A stretch of DNA of 64,000 nucleotides from Sphingomonas guangdongensis (lineage in GTDB: Bacteria; Pseudomonadota; Alphaproteobacteria; Sphingomonadales; Sphingomonadaceae), in the NCBI RefSeq assembly GCF_900199185.1, contig NZ_OBMI01000001.1, forward strand, positions 372,001-436,000. Direction: 5' to 3'. Shown here one piece after another: positions 1 to 8,706 of the stretch (position 1 is its first letter; the number at the start of each line of letters is the position of its first letter). A program made the translations under genes and the position numbers. The notes under the pieces are model-generated. The model worked only from the letters and a program-made list of their open reading frames with translations. It did not search any database and was not told where the DNA came from.

Positions 1-383
1 GAGCGTCGCAGCCGCGCCTGATCGCCGATCGCGACCACCACGCCGATCCATTGCAGCGCGTGTCCGTCACGATCAAGCAACGGGATCCCGCGGGCATTGA
101 ACCAGCGGTAAACGCCGTCCGCGCAGCGTAGCCGGTAGTCGGTGTTGTAGGTGGCATGATGGTCGACCGCGGTGTTCCAAGCCGCTTCCACCCGCGCCCG
201 ATCCTCCGGATGGACCGCGCTGGTCCACCCGCTCCCGCGGACTTCCTCGGCCGTCTGCCCGGTCAGCCGCTCCCACTCGGGCAGGTTGACCGCATGGCCG
301 TTGCCATCGACGATCCAGGAAACCGCCACCGTCTCGCGGACGAAGCGGCGCAATGCGTCTGCATCCAGACTATCCCACGGCAT
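1..383 (-). CDS. PAS-domain sensor protein (N-terminal part; runs off the left edge)
   Basis: The frame from ATG 383 begins MPWDSLDADALRRFVRE and contains one PAS_3-type fold. The visible core is a VSWIVDGNG strand, a WERLTGQ helix, a VHPEDR segment and a YRWFNARG strand. PAS domains sense small ligands, redox or light, and usually feed a histidine kinase, GGDEF or regulator module, which here lies outside the window. The start at 383 is preferred because AGAGG stands 7 bases upstream; an in-frame ATG at 401 is an alternative. The downstream output domain is unknown, so the protein's role cannot be stated. Confidence 0.75.
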   Translation of the reverse strand, partial: MPWDSLDADALRRFVRETVAVSWIVDGNGHAVNLPEWERLTGQTAEEVRGSGWTSAVHPEDRARVEAAWNTAVDHHATYNTDYRLRCADGVYRWFNARGIPLLDRDGHALQWIGVVVAIGDQARLRR

Positions 384-439
384 GACAGCCTCTAAACGCA
401 TAATGGTTCACTTGGTGCCTTCCCATTAACGAATGAGCG

Positions 440-1012
440 TCAGATCAGCACAACCAGGTAGCGCACGACCAGAGCAACCAGCAGGACCGCGCTCCACCGT
501 GGCGACCGGACGATGATCGCGGCGATCATCAGCGCGATCAGCACCCCGGTGAAGATCAGCGGGCGGGGTTGCGTGAGCGCCGGTGCCAGCGTCGGCGTGG
601 CGGCGTAGAACCCGAGCTGCAGCAGCAGCAGCGCGAGCAGTCCGGGCAGCACGGTGCGGTGGATGCGACGATAGTGCCGGTCGAGATCGCCGGCCGCGTC
701 GATGTCCGGCGGGAACACCAGGTGCGCGCACAGGTAATAGGCGCCGGCGAAGAACAGCCCGCCGAACAACGTGCCGGGGCGAACGCTCAGCACGTCGCGC
801 GCGAACCAGGCCGCGCCCCAGAACGACACCAGATCAAGCAGCACGAACAGCGCGAACAGCGGCGTCAGCCAGCCGAGCCGGAACCCGGCCGGGCGCTGCT
901 CCACCGGGCGCAGCAGCACCGCGAGCGCGCGCGCCAGGCCGCCCAGCACCTCAACCAGGCTGAAGCCCAGCAGCAGCCCGAATAGGCTGAAGATGAATTC
1001 GAACGGGCTCAC
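440..1012 (-). CDS. Integral membrane protein of unknown function (190 aa)
   Basis: The protein is mostly hydrophobic, with about five predicted membrane segments: near residues 5-30, 50-70, 80-100, 120-140 and 150-190. A polar loop around residues 100-118 contains PPDIDAAGD and RHYRRIHR. Its start overlaps the end of the LD-carboxypeptidase gene by 4 bases (ATGA-type junction), so the two are probably cotranscribed. No catalytic motif is recognisable. It could assist the neighbouring murein enzyme, but that rests on position only. Confidence 0.7.
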   Translation of the reverse strand: MSPFEFIFSLFGLLLGFSLVEVLGGLARALAVLLRPVEQRPAGFRLGWLTPLFALFVLLDLVSFWGAAWFARDVLSVRPGTLFGGLFFAGAYYLCAHLVFPPDIDAAGDLDRHYRRIHRTVLPGLLALLLLQLGFYAATPTLAPALTQPRPLIFTGVLIALMIAAIIVRSPRWSAVLLVALVVRYLVVLI

Positions 1013-1830
1013 GCGACCCCGAACGGCACGACCATGTTGTCGGCGTCATGCCCGATCCGGGCACGGCCGAGATAGGGCACGCCCATCTCGCGGCACCACC
1101 GCGTCATCATCATGTCGAGCGTTTCGCCGAACTCTGCCTCAGTGTCGCCGGCCGGCACGTCGGTAACGCTGCCCAAGCGCACGCCCGCGATCCCCTTCAG
1201 CTGCGTCGCATTGGCGAGCTGGAACAGCAGCCGGTCGATGCGGTAATACGCCTCGCCCACCTCCTCGATGTAGAGGATATGATCGGTCAGGTCGGGCATC
1301 CAGGGCGTGCCGATCAGCGAGCACAGGATGACGAGGTTGAAGGCCGCGGCCGGTTGCCCTCCGAGCGTCGGCTCCAGCACGCGGCGGTCCTGGTCGACCA
1401 GCCAGCCGAGCGCGCGCCCGACCGGCACTCCTCCCGACCGCTCGCTGACGTTGGACGCCATCGGCCCGTGCACCGGCCGCCCGATCCGCCGCGCGTAGAG
1501 TGCGCCGAGCAGGAATCCCATGTCGGAGAAGCCCATGTACGTCTTGGCCTGCGCGGCCGGCGCCAATCGCGGCATCACTTCCGCCAGGATGCGGTTGGAG
1601 CCGTAGCCGCCCCGCGCGAACCAGACCGCGTCGACGCCCGGATCATTGGCCGCGCGCAGGAACGACTCGGCCCGCAGCGCATCCGGCCCCGCGAAGTGCC
1701 CGGCCTCCAAGAACGATTGAGGGTCGAAGTGGATGTCGACCTGCGGATAGTAGAGCGCCGCAAAGGCAGCCACCCGGGCCGCGCCCGCCTGGCTGATCGA
1801 TCGCGCGGGGGCGACAACGGCAATTTTCAT
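1009..1830 (-). CDS. LD-carboxypeptidase, peptidase family S66
   Basis: The 273-aa protein matches S66 murein tetrapeptide LD-carboxypeptidases, which remove the terminal D-alanine from recycled tetrapeptides in the cytoplasm. Visible family features are the N-terminal VVAPAR strand, the ARGGYGS loop near residue 75 and the HGPMASN segment in the region of the catalytic serine. The YIEEVGEAYYRIDR helix carries the conserved acid. The length fits the family. It is divergent from a Mur ligase gene at 2001 and followed by an overlapping membrane-protein gene. Ligation of recycled tripeptide to UDP-MurNAc by the neighbour would complete a recycling route; that link is inferred from the pairing. 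Confidence 0.9.
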   Translation of the reverse strand: MKIAVVAPARSISQAGAARVAAFAALYYPQVDIHFDPQSFLEAGHFAGPDALRAESFLRAANDPGVDAVWFARGGYGSNRILAEVMPRLAPAAQAKTYMGFSDMGFLLGALYARRIGRPVHGPMASNVSERSGGVPVGRALGWLVDQDRRVLEPTLGGQPAAAFNLVILCSLIGTPWMPDLTDHILYIEEVGEAYYRIDRLLFQLANATQLKGIAGVRLGSVTDVPAGDTEAEFGETLDMMMTRWCREMGVPYLGRARIGHDADNMVVPFGVA

Positions 1831-1889
1831 CTCGGTCCCCCTGCCTGCCCCACCGTTCGTGCTGAGTAGAGACTGAGCGCCGGCGAAGG

Positions 1890-1953
1890 CTCGTATCGAA
1901 GCATCCTTCGATACGTCGCTTCGATAAGCTCAGCGACTCCTCAGGACGAACGG
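1890..1953. repeat. REP-like intergenic repeat
   Basis: The divergent spacer between the carboxypeptidase and the Mur ligase holds the signature CTTCGATACGTCGCTTCGAT followed by AAGCTCAGCGACTCCTCAGG. This resembles short dispersed palindromic elements common between sphingomonad genes. It occurs only once in this window, so its repeat nature is from general knowledge of such genomes rather than seen here. Confidence 0.45.
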
Positions 1954-2000
1954 ACCGGGACAATCTTGCCCCCGCCCCGCCGGATCGATAGCGCCGCCAC

Positions 2001-3398
2001 ATGCTCTCCGGCAAACGCTTCTTCTTCGTCGGGATCGGCGGATCCGGCATGATGCCGCTCGCGATGATCCTGGCCGGCCGCGGCGCGGTGGTCGCCGGCT
2101 CCGACCGCGGGCTCGACCAGGGTCGGGTGCCCGCCAAGTTCGCGGCGCTTGAGGCGCTCGGGATCGCGCTCCACCCGCAGGATGGCAGCGGCGTCACCGG
2201 CGCCGACCAGACGGTGGTGGCCTCCGCCGCCGTGGAGGAAAGCGTGCCCGACATGGTCCGCGCGGCCGTCGTCGGCGCGCCAAGGCTGACCCGTGCCGAG
2301 CTGAACGCGCAGCTGTTCAACGCTGCCCAGACTTCCGTCGGCGTCGCGGGCACCAGCGGCAAGTCGACGGTAACCGGGATGATCGGCTGGATCCTTCACG
2401 CGCTCGGCCGCGATCCGACGGTCATGAACGGCGCGGTCATGAAGAACTTCGCGCGGGCGGACGCGCCGTTCGCCTCCGCGCTGGTCGGCGGCGCGGAAGC
2501 TCACGTCAGCGAGGTGGACGAGAGCGACGGGTCGATCGCGCTCTACCGCCCAACTGTCGCGGTGCTGAACAACGTCAGCCTCGACCACAAGTCGCTGGAG
2601 GAGCTGCGTGCGCTGTTCGGCGACTTTACCGCCAAGGCGCGCACGGCCGTGGTCAACGTCGGTGACGCGGAGGCCGCGGCGCTCGCGGCCACGCTCGATC
2701 GCGCCAAGCTCGTCACGGTCGCCGTGGAGCGCGAGGCGGACCTGTCCGCCACCGCGCTCGCGGCCGAACCCTTCGCGATCCGCTTCACGCTCGTCGCCGG
2801 TCCGGAACGCCACGATGTGCGCCTGCAGGTGCCGGGCGTCCACAATGTCGCGAACGCGCTGGCCGCGCTGGCCGCGGTGCGCGCCGCCGGCATTCCGCTT
2901 CCCGACGCGGTTCGCGCGATCGAGGGGTTCACCGGGCTGAAACGCCGCTTCGACCTGGTCGGGGAGGCGGCGGGCGTCGCGGTGATCGACGACTTCGGCC
3001 ACAACCCGGACAAGATCGCCGCCACGCTCGACACGCTCCACGCCTTCCCCGGCCGGCTGCTCGTCCTCTTCCAGCCGCACGGCTTCGGCCCGCTGAAGAA
3101 TATGCGCCGCGAGCTGGTCGCGACCTTCGCCGAGAAGCTGGCGTCCGACGACGTCCTTGTCCTGCCCGATCCCGTCTACCAGGGCGGCACGGTCGCGCGC
3201 GAGGTGACAAGCGGCGACATCGCCACCGACGTGAGCGTCGCAGGCCGCCGCGCGCTTCACGTCCCCGACCGAGCGGCCGCCGCCGCGCACCTGGTCGCGC
3301 ACGCCCGCGCCGGTGACCGCATCGTGGTGATGGGCGCCCGCGACGACACGCTCAGCCTGCTCGCCGCCGACATGCTGGAACAGCTGCGTTCGCGATAG
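2001..3398 (+). CDS. Mur ligase family protein (MurC/Mpl-like)
   Basis: The 465-aa protein has the three Mur-ligase domains. The N-terminal UDP-binding Rossmann part contains FVGIGGSGM. The central ATPase has the P-loop [12 protein letters not shown] near residue 115 and EVDESDGS near residue 170, then [13 protein letters not shown]. The C-terminal domain has [10 protein letters not shown] and DDFGHNP. MurC adds L-Ala to UDP-MurNAc; Mpl adds recycled tripeptide. MurC normally sits in the dcw cluster, and here the neighbour is an LD-carboxypeptidase, so an Mpl-like recycling role is favoured. Sequence alone does not settle MurC against Mpl. Confidence 0.85.
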   Translation: MLSGKRFFFVGIGGSGMMPLAMILAGRGAVVAGSDRGLDQGRVPAKFAALEALGIALHPQDGSGVTGADQTVVASAAVEESVPDMVRAAVVGAPRLTRAELNAQLFNAAQTSVGVAGTSGKSTVTGMIGWILHALGRDPTVMNGAVMKNFARADAPFASALVGGAEAHVSEVDESDGSIALYRPTVAVLNNVSLDHKSLEELRALFGDFTAKARTAVVNVGDAEAAALAATLDRAKLVTVAVEREADLSATALAAEPFAIRFTLVAGPERHDVRLQVPGVHNVANALAALAAVRAAGIPLPDAVRAIEGFTGLKRRFDLVGEAAGVAVIDDFGHNPDKIAATLDTLHAFPGRLLVLFQPHGFGPLKNMRRELVATFAEKLASDDVLVLPDPVYQGGTVAREVTSGDIATDVSVAGRRALHVPDRAAAAAHLVAHARAGDRIVVMGARDDTLSLLAADMLEQLRSR

Positions 3399-3402
3399 GC
3401 CG

Positions 3403-4269
3403 TCACGCGGCGCGGGCGAGCTCCCGCGTCAGCACGGCGCGCAGCGTATCCGGCGCACGGCAGATCGTGGTGGCGAGCGCATCGTCGGTGGCGGCGAAGT
3501 CGCCGGCCCGCGCCGCCTGGAAGATGCCGAGCTGCAGGTCGGCGTAGCGTGGCGGTACCCCGGCGGCGACCTTCGCGTCGCGCCACGCCGCATCATCGAC
3601 TGTCACGTGGCTGATCCGTTGTCCGGTGATCTCGGACGCCAGCGACGCCACATCCGCCATGGTCACGCTGACCGCTGAAGTCAGCGGCGGCGTCGGACCC
3701 TTTTTCACCTCGGCTGCGGCCAGCAATGCCGCATCGGCGTCGGCCAGGTCGTCGCGCCCGGTCCAGCTGACCGGGCCGTCCTCCGGCACCCGCAGTTCAC
3801 CCGTCCGCAGCGCGTCCTTGAGAATCATGGCGCAGCTTTCCGCATAGAAGCCGTGGCGCAGCGCCGTGTAGGGGATGCCGCTGGCGGCGAGCGCTTCCTC
3901 CGTGCGGGCGTGCTGATCGGTCGGGGCAAACGCCGAGCCGATCCGCGCTCCCATGTGGCTGGTATAGAACACGTGGCCCACGCCGGCCGCGCGCGCCGCC
4001 GCGATCGCCGTGCGGTGCAGGGCGAGCGCCTGCTCGCCGAGCGCATTGGCCGACACGATCAGCACACGGTCGGCGCCGGCGAAGGCTGTCGTCATCGCGG
4101 CCTGATCGGCGAAGTCGCCCTGACGCACCTCGACGCCCCGGCTGGCCAGCGCCGCCGCCCCGACTGGATCACGGACACTGACCGCGACGTGGGCGGCGGG
4201 AAGACGGTTGAGCAGGCGATCCACGACCGCTTGGCCGAGTTGGCCGTTTGCTCCGGTGACCACTATCAT
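3403..4269 (-). CDS. NAD(P)-binding oxidoreductase, NmrA/QorB-like
   Basis: The 288-aa protein starts MIVVTGANGQLGQAVVDRLL, an atypical-SDR Rossmann fold with the glycine-rich TGANGQLG nucleotide loop. It continues with RQGDFAD and VLIVSAN strands. The whole resembles QorB/azoreductase-like NmrA proteins that reduce quinones or sense NADP(H). ATG 4269 is preferred over an upstream TTG at 4278. It lies divergent from a TetR gene at 4373, the classic arrangement of a regulator and its target. The substrate is unknown. Confidence 0.85.
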   Translation of the reverse strand: MIVVTGANGQLGQAVVDRLLNRLPAAHVAVSVRDPVGAAALASRGVEVRQGDFADQAAMTTAFAGADRVLIVSANALGEQALALHRTAIAAARAAGVGHVFYTSHMGARIGSAFAPTDQHARTEEALAASGIPYTALRHGFYAESCAMILKDALRTGELRVPEDGPVSWTGRDDLADADAALLAAAEVKKGPTPPLTSAVSVTMADVASLASEITGQRISHVTVDDAAWRDAKVAAGVPPRYADLQLGIFQAARAGDFAATDDALATTICRAPDTLRAVLTRELARAA

Positions 4270-4372
4270 GACCCGCAATCCTTTCCAGCGCTATCGTACA
4301 GATGTTATCATCGTTAGCATCAAAGCTCAACGAACGATGTTGCAGGCCGCTCGGCGATGCTACGAGGGCAAC

Positions 4373-5098
4373 GTGACGACCGGCATGATTGAGGGCGACG
4401 CGGCGGATGCGCGCGAACGTATTCTTGCAGCGGCGCTCGATTTGGTTACGCGCGGCGGGGTGGCGGCGCTGACCACGCGAGCCGTCGCCGTGGCAGCGGG
4501 CGTGCAGGCTCCCACGCTCTACCGACTGTTCGGCGACAAGGGTGGGCTGCTCGACGCAGTGGCGGAGCGGGGGCTGGCGCAGTGGATCGCGCAGAAGCAG
4601 GCCGCGGTTCCGCTCCCCGATCCGGTCGAGGATCTGCGCGCCTCCTGGCAGGGCTATGTCGCGTTCGGTCTCGCCCATCCGGCGGTGTTCACGATCATGA
4701 CGGCCGCGGCCCGTGATCGGCCGCCGCCACCTGCCGCCTCGGCCGGGATAGCGGTGCTGCGCGCACGCGTGTCGCGGCTTGCCCGTGCGGGGCGTTTGCG
4801 GGTTCCCGAAGAGCGTGCGGTTGCGCTGATCCACGCCGTCGGCACGGGCGTGGTCCAAACCCTCTTGAGCCTACCCCCGGCTGAACGTCATGACGGAGTG
4901 GCCGAACTCGCGCTAAGAGCGGTCGAGGCCGTTCTGCTGGATGCACCCGGGACCGACAACAAGACCGCTGCGTTGGCAGTTGGCTTGCTGGCGCACCTGC
5001 CGGCATCCGACGGCCTCACTCCGGGCGAGCGCCTGATCCTGGCCGAGCTGCTGACGCGCCTGGCCGTCAGCGAGAGGCCGAATGACCGTGATCGTTGA
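4373..5098 (+). CDS. TetR/AcrR-family transcriptional regulator
   Basis: The 241-aa protein has an N-terminal TetR helix-turn-helix: ARERILAAALDLV, then GVAALTTRAVAVAAGVQAPTLYRLFGDK. A helical ligand-binding domain follows. The start is taken at GTG 4373, behind GAGGG at 4364-4368; ATG 4385 is also possible, and longer frames upstream overlap the divergent oxidoreductase. The shared 103-bp spacer has opposed half-sites ATCGTT and AACGAT near 4311 and 4335 that could form an operator. The regulator probably represses the oxidoreductase and itself, as is usual for divergent TetR pairs. The gene ends directly against tRNA-Leu. Confidence 0.88.
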   Translation: MTTGMIEGDAADARERILAAALDLVTRGGVAALTTRAVAVAAGVQAPTLYRLFGDKGGLLDAVAERGLAQWIAQKQAAVPLPDPVEDLRASWQGYVAFGLAHPAVFTIMTAAARDRPPPPAASAGIAVLRARVSRLARAGRLRVPEERAVALIHAVGTGVVQTLLSLPPAERHDGVAELALRAVEAVLLDAPGTDNKTAALAVGLLAHLPASDGLTPGERLILAELLTRLAVSERPNDRDR

Positions 5099-5183
5099 TG
5101 GTGCGGGTGGTCGGGCTCGAACCGACACTCCTTGCGGAACCGGATTTTGAGTCCGGCGCGTCTACCAATTTCACCACACCCGC
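5099..5183 (-). tRNA. tRNA-Leu (anticodon CAA), CCA encoded
   Basis: The minus strand folds as a class II tRNA. Acceptor arms are GCGGGTG and CACCCGC. The anticodon stem is CCGGA/TCCGG with loop CTCAAAA, giving anticodon CAA. A long variable arm (TTCCGCAAGGAG) follows, then the TpsiC arm GTCGGTTCGAGCCCGAC. The 3' end continues A-C-C-A, so CCA is encoded. It is intact and shows no duplicated 3' end, so it is not the integration site of the island next door. Confidence 0.97.
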
Positions 5184-5225
5184 ACTGGGCGCAGAGCTAG
5201 CCGAGCGCGAGCGCACCCGCAACCG

Positions 5226-6104
5226 TCAAGCGCGCGGTGCCTGCCGCCGATAGCTCAGCGCCTCCGCCACATGGATGCGGCCGACCGTCTGGCTTCCCGC
5301 CAGGTCGGCGATCGTGCGCGCGACGCGGAGCACGCGGGTGTAGCCGCGCGCGGACAGGTGCATTGCCTGCGCCGCCTGGGCGAGCAGTGCTCGGCCGGCT
5401 TCGTCGGGGGTGCAGTGCGCCTCCAGCACCGGCCCTTCCGCATCGGCGTTGGTGCGCGCGTCGGTGCCCGCGTAGCGCGCCGTCTGGAGCTCGCGCGCCG
5501 CGGTCACCCGCGCGGCGACCGCGGCGGACGGCTCGGACGGCGTCGCCAGCATCAGGTCGACCGCGCTGACCGCCGCGACCTCGACGTGCAGGTCGATACG
5601 GTCGAGCAGCGGGCCCGACACCTTGGCCTGGTAATCGGCCGCGCATTTCGGCGCCCGCGCACAGGCGAGCGCAGGATCGCCCAGGTGGCCGCAGCGACAC
5701 GGATTCATCGCCGCCACCAGCTGGACGTTGGCGGGAAAGGTCACGTGGGCGTTGGCGCGCGCGACGCTGACCGTACCCATCTCTAGCGGCTGGCGGAGCG
5801 AATCGAGCACCGCGCGCCCGAACTCGGGCAGCTCGTCGAGGAACAGCACGCCCTGATGCGCAAGGCTCACCTCGCCCGGTTTCACGCGCAGCCCGCCGCC
5901 GGTCAGCGCCGCCATGGAGGCGGAGTGGTGGGGTGCGCGGAACGGCCGGGTACGCGTCAGCTTACCGCCGGTCAGCGTTCCAGCGACCGACTGGACCATC
6001 GACACCTCCAGCGCTTCGCCAGCGTCGAGCGGCGGCAGAATCCCGGGCAGGCAGGAGGCGAGCAGCGACTTGCCCGCACCCGGCGGGCCGACCATCAGCA
6101 GGTT
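5226..6104 (-). pseudogene. comM: comM/yifB 3' fragment (AAA+ ATPase core and C-terminal domain)
   Basis: This is the C-terminal part of the Mg-chelatase-like ComM (YifB), an AAA+ branch-migration helicase that aids integration of transforming DNA. It resumes at NLL, then the Walker A MVGPPGAGKS, FRAPHHSAS, the Walker B region VLFLDELPEF, AAMNPCRCG and GPLLDRIDLH, and ends SYRRQAPRA. The N-terminal half is at 63550-64000. Joining both through AACCTGCTG restores GGHNLLMVGPPGAGKS without a gap. The frame stays open upstream into the island as far as 6590, so a truncated ATPase could still be made from an internal start such as one near 6180. Full ComM function is presumably lost. Confidence 0.95.
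6096..6104. repeat. Left boundary core CAGCAGGTT of the comM insertion
   Basis: The 9-bp CAGCAGGTT is the last sequence shared with intact comM on the left. It recurs at the right boundary (63550-63558) and, as CAGCAGGT, at the internal junction (46784-46791). It therefore marks either an attachment core or a target duplication. Confidence 0.85.
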
Positions 6105-6115
6105 CGGTATGGCTA

Positions 6116-6139
6116 CACCCGGTTGAGATTTTTCGGGTG
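6116..6139. repeat. Hairpin at the left end of element A
   Basis: The arms CACCCG (6116-6121) and CGGGTG (6134-6139) are perfectly complementary around a 12-nt loop, 11 bases inside the element. Element B has a different 6-bp stem at almost the same distance (46806-46825). The position is kept while the stem sequence changes, which hints that structure matters. Confidence 0.55.
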
Positions 6140-6145
6140 GGCAAG

Positions 6146-6792
6146 ATGGCGGAAAGGCTGACGAGAATGAAGGCGGATACATTCCGCGCGAGGATACGGC
6201 TCGGTCTAGGCTTCGACGGCCCCGTTCACGTGCCCGAACCTCTGACACTGCGGGACACCAGCGTCGAGTTTCTGTGCGACGCTCTGTGCGTTGACGGCCA
6301 TCTCGATATCGGAGGATGCGTCGAACTCGGAGCCCTCCCGGAGAGACTCGTCGTGCGGGGAAGCTGACGCTGGACGGCTGCGCTCGGATCGAAAGTCTGC
6401 CGCCGACCGTACGGGAGCTCTTCGGGCTGAGCGCCGTAGGATGCAGCCTGCTGGCATCGATTGGATCACTTGTCGAATGCCACGGCCCCCTCGATCTGCG
6501 CGGCTGCGATGCGCTCGCGCCCCTCCCCGCGGACTTCAAGGCGGTCAATTGTGTCGAGCTCGATGGGCTCTGGATAGGCGCAACATTCATCGCCCTGAAG
6601 TGTCAACTGCCGGATGTCGTGCGGGAGGCAGCCATCGGCAAGCGGATCGGTGACGTCATCAGTCATCGGATCCTCGACAACCATCGCCTGCTCGACGTTG
6701 TGATCTCTGACGCGCGCGAATCCATGACATGGGGCGGCGTCGTACTGGACGTCGACACCTCCTCCATGATCACCGTCAACAAGAACAAGTGA
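6146..6792 (+). pseudogene. Leucine-rich-repeat-like protein, frameshifted
   Basis: The frame from ATG 6146 (MAERLTRMKADTF) encodes short repeats such as LTLRDTSVEFLC, HLDIGGCVELGALPERL. It runs into a stop at about 6365 just after a GGGG run. The adjoining frame takes over there with LTLDGCARIESLPPTV, PLDLRGCDALAPLPADF and a non-repeat tail ending MITVNKNK. Joined, the product is about 215 aa with roughly 22-residue leucine-rich units. A one-base loss at CGGGGAAG (about 6357-6360) explains the break. It is the first gene inside the left end of element A, pointing inwards. Function is unknown; a sequencing error at the G run cannot be excluded. Confidence 0.65.
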
Positions 6793-7096
6793 GATGAGAA
6801 GCGCGTTAGGCGCGGCCCTCCGATCAATAGGACCCAGTTGCAGACGTTCGCGTCTACATTGCGTCTTCCCGGAACCAGACGCTCGTTCAGCTGCCAGGTG
6901 CGATCTTCCGCTCGGTGATTGTCAGGCCGTCAGTAGGCCTCGGATGACGAGGCGTGCGTCACTGCCATTCGCGTCCAAGAACCTTTCCGGATCAACGCCG
7001 TCGATCCCAATGAGCAAGGCCTTAGAAGCCTCTAAAGCGATACCACGCATGCAACACCCGGAACTCGATACTTCCGATGTTCTGGAGCGATCAGGA
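6793..7096. other. Non-coding spacer with a dispersed motif
   Basis: About 300 bp between the LRR-like gene and the SnoaL gene. It contains GTTGCAGACGTTCGCGTC near 6838, one of many degenerate copies of a GCGGACGTTCG-type motif found in intergenic regions of element A. No convincing gene is seen. Confidence 0.4.
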
Positions 7097-7528
7097 TCAG
7101 CTCGCTGGCAACGCAAGCTGCTCCAGCCAGACGGACTTCATGTTGTAGCAGTGGAAAGCCTTCACCTTCCCGTCCTCCACGACGAAGACGTCGCAGCAGG
7201 GCACGTCGAATCTCTTGCCGCTGGCGGGTAGCACGGTGCCGTCAGGAAAGGTGAAGTTGCCCGCATGCGTGCCCTGCAGCCTCAGCTCAACGATCACCAC
7301 TCCGTCTGTCGTCGTATAGAGCTTGAGCAGCTCGCGGTGGAAATCGGGAAAGGGCGTGCCCAGGCCCTCGATTGGCTGGCGCACATCCGGTCCCACCCAG
7401 CGCAGCCCCGACGCCATGTCGAGGAAGTAACCATCGTCCGCGAACAGCGACGCGAACCTGTCGAGATCGAGGTTCTCGGCCTCGGCAGCGGCATAGACGT
7501 CACGAACAATCTCTTCGTTGGTCGGCAT
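7097..7528 (-). CDS. SnoaL/NTF2-like protein
   Basis: The 143-aa protein has the NTF2-like alpha+beta barrel pattern. It opens with MPTNEEIVRDVYAAA, then RFASLFADDGYFLDMASG, FPDFHRELLKLY and CCDVFVVEDGKVKAFHCYN. Such proteins act as isomerases, hydrolases or ligand binders on small molecules. ATG 7528 has an AGGAG-type site just upstream on the minus strand. It is divergent from an HxlR regulator across a spacer with a perfect 12-bp palindrome, so the two probably form a regulator-target pair. The substrate is unknown. Confidence 0.85.
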   Translation of the reverse strand: MPTNEEIVRDVYAAAEAENLDLDRFASLFADDGYFLDMASGLRWVGPDVRQPIEGLGTPFPDFHRELLKLYTTTDGVVIVELRLQGTHAGNFTFPDGTVLPASGKRFDVPCCDVFVVEDGKVKAFHCYNMKSVWLEQLALPAS

Positions 7529-7577
7529 GGCATTTCTCCTTCGCGCCGGAAGGTGGTGCTGGCACTAGCGCCGAGTC

Positions 7578-7589
7578 TAGTACGTACTA
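7578..7589. promoter_or_regulatory. Probable HxlR operator
   Basis: TAGTACGTACTA is a perfect 12-bp palindrome between the divergent SnoaL and HxlR genes. With the following GTAAGTG it forms a TACGTAC-N6-GTAAGT array like operators of the HxlR/MarR type. The binding assignment is inferred from position and symmetry. Confidence 0.6.
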
Positions 7590-7619
7590 TTATGTAAGTG
7601 AAAGATTGTTGGAGGTTTG

Positions 7620-7988
7620 ATGGTCGAGAACCGGTTCAGTTGCGGGATGGAGGCGGCGCTCGATCTGATCGCGGGCAAGTGGAAGCTGCTGATCCTCTAT
7701 CATCTCGCAAGCGGGCCGCAGCGGTTCGGCGCGCTCCGGCGACTGGTCGGCAGCGTCAGCGAGAAGATCATGAGCGAGCAGCTCAAGGGCCTAGTCTTCG
7801 ACGGGCTGGTGCGCCGCATCGACTACCAGACGGTCCCGCCGCGCGTCGAGTATGAGCTGACGGCGCTCGGACGCGACTTCTGCGAGAGCTTCGCCGCGGT
7901 GTGCGACTGGGGCACCCGCAACATGGCGCGCGTGTCCGCAATTGCGGCAGCTCGGGAGCAACCCGCCTCCGCTCCGTCCACGAGGTGA
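7620..7988 (+). CDS. HxlR-family winged-helix regulator
   Basis: The 122-aa protein has the HxlR signature: a cysteine near the start (FSCGMEAAL), LIAGKWKLLILYHL, GPQRFGALRRLV, SEKIMSEQLKGL and the wing DGLVRRIDYQTVPPRVEYELTALG split over two strands. HxlR proteins respond to aldehydes, quinones or redox stress and bind as dimers. ATG 7620 follows GGAGGTT closely. It is divergent from the SnoaL gene, its likely target. Confidence 0.92.
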   Translation: MVENRFSCGMEAALDLIAGKWKLLILYHLASGPQRFGALRRLVGSVSEKIMSEQLKGLVFDGLVRRIDYQTVPPRVEYELTALGRDFCESFAAVCDWGTRNMARVSAIAAAREQPASAPSTR

Positions 7989-8012
7989 ACCACCAGTGAT
8001 CCAGCGCATGGC

Positions 8013-8696
8013 TCACCAGATCCGCACGAGCGCCGGGCGGTTGGTCGCCCGGTGTCGCTCCCGGGCGAGCAGTGCTTCCGCGATCGCGAGGTTTGGCAGC
8101 CAGCAGAGGAAAGCAATCACGCGGTAACCGAGTAGCTCCGGTACGCCGAGCACCTCGAACAGCGGCATGTAGATCCGCAGCGTCACCGCTGCGAGGGTCA
8201 GCGCCCAGGAGCGCATCATCCAGCGGCGGTGTGACGCGAACTCCCTCGCGCGGGCGCGCTGCCACCCAAGCGCGTTGGTCACCAACCAGGCGACCGCCAG
8301 TCCGCCGAAGCCAAGACCGGCGATCGGCCCGGCGCTCGTTCCGATGGCGAGTACTAGGCCCGAGATCGCACCGATGAGGCAAGTGACCACGTAGACCCGG
8401 CCGATCCAGCGGTGCACGCCCAGCCGGCGCACACGCAGAGCTACGCTGAATTGGATGCCTCCTAAGAGCAGCGCTATCGAGGCCGCACTGGCGTGCAGGA
8501 CTAGCCAGAACAGGCGAAATCGGTTCAGAGCAATGCCGTCGGGCACCGGTGGCAGCCCCAGTACGTAGCGGAGGGAGAACAGCGCGACCAGGACGGCCAG
8601 GCCGTAGACCAGTGCGCGACCGAGCGCGCCTCGGCGCGGCAAACGTGAGGCACGCCAAGAAGCGACCCGGAGAGTGCCAGTGGTGATGTCGGTCAT
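8013..8696 (-). CDS. DUF2306 integral membrane protein
   Basis: The 227-aa protein has about seven hydrophobic segments, with motifs typical of DUF2306: HRWIGRVYVV near residue 105, then SHRRWMMRSWALTLAAVTLR. These conserved histidines and arginines resemble a heme- or cofactor-binding cytochrome-like bundle, though no ligand is established. ATG 8696 (MTDITTG) is chosen; the frame is open further upstream but runs into the FAH gene. It lies 10 bp behind that gene and may be cotranscribed. Confidence 0.8.
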   Translation of the reverse strand: MTDITTGTLRVASWRASRLPRRGALGRALVYGLAVLVALFSLRYVLGLPPVPDGIALNRFRLFWLVLHASAASIALLLGGIQFSVALRVRRLGVHRWIGRVYVVTCLIGAISGLVLAIGTSAGPIAGLGFGGLAVAWLVTNALGWQRARAREFASHRRWMMRSWALTLAAVTLRIYMPLFEVLGVPELLGYRVIAFLCWLPNLAIAEALLARERHRATNRPALVRIW

Positions 8697-8706
8697 GATC
8701 CCTCTC

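Noticed and set aside
1941..3302. 453-codon minus-strand frame opposite the Mur ligase
   Set aside because: Antisense of a clearly recognisable Mur ligase; no motif of its own.
5099..5183. tRNA-Leu as the integration site of the island
   Set aside because: The tRNA is about 0.9 kb from the boundary, is intact, and has no duplicated 3' end; the boundary lies inside comM instead.
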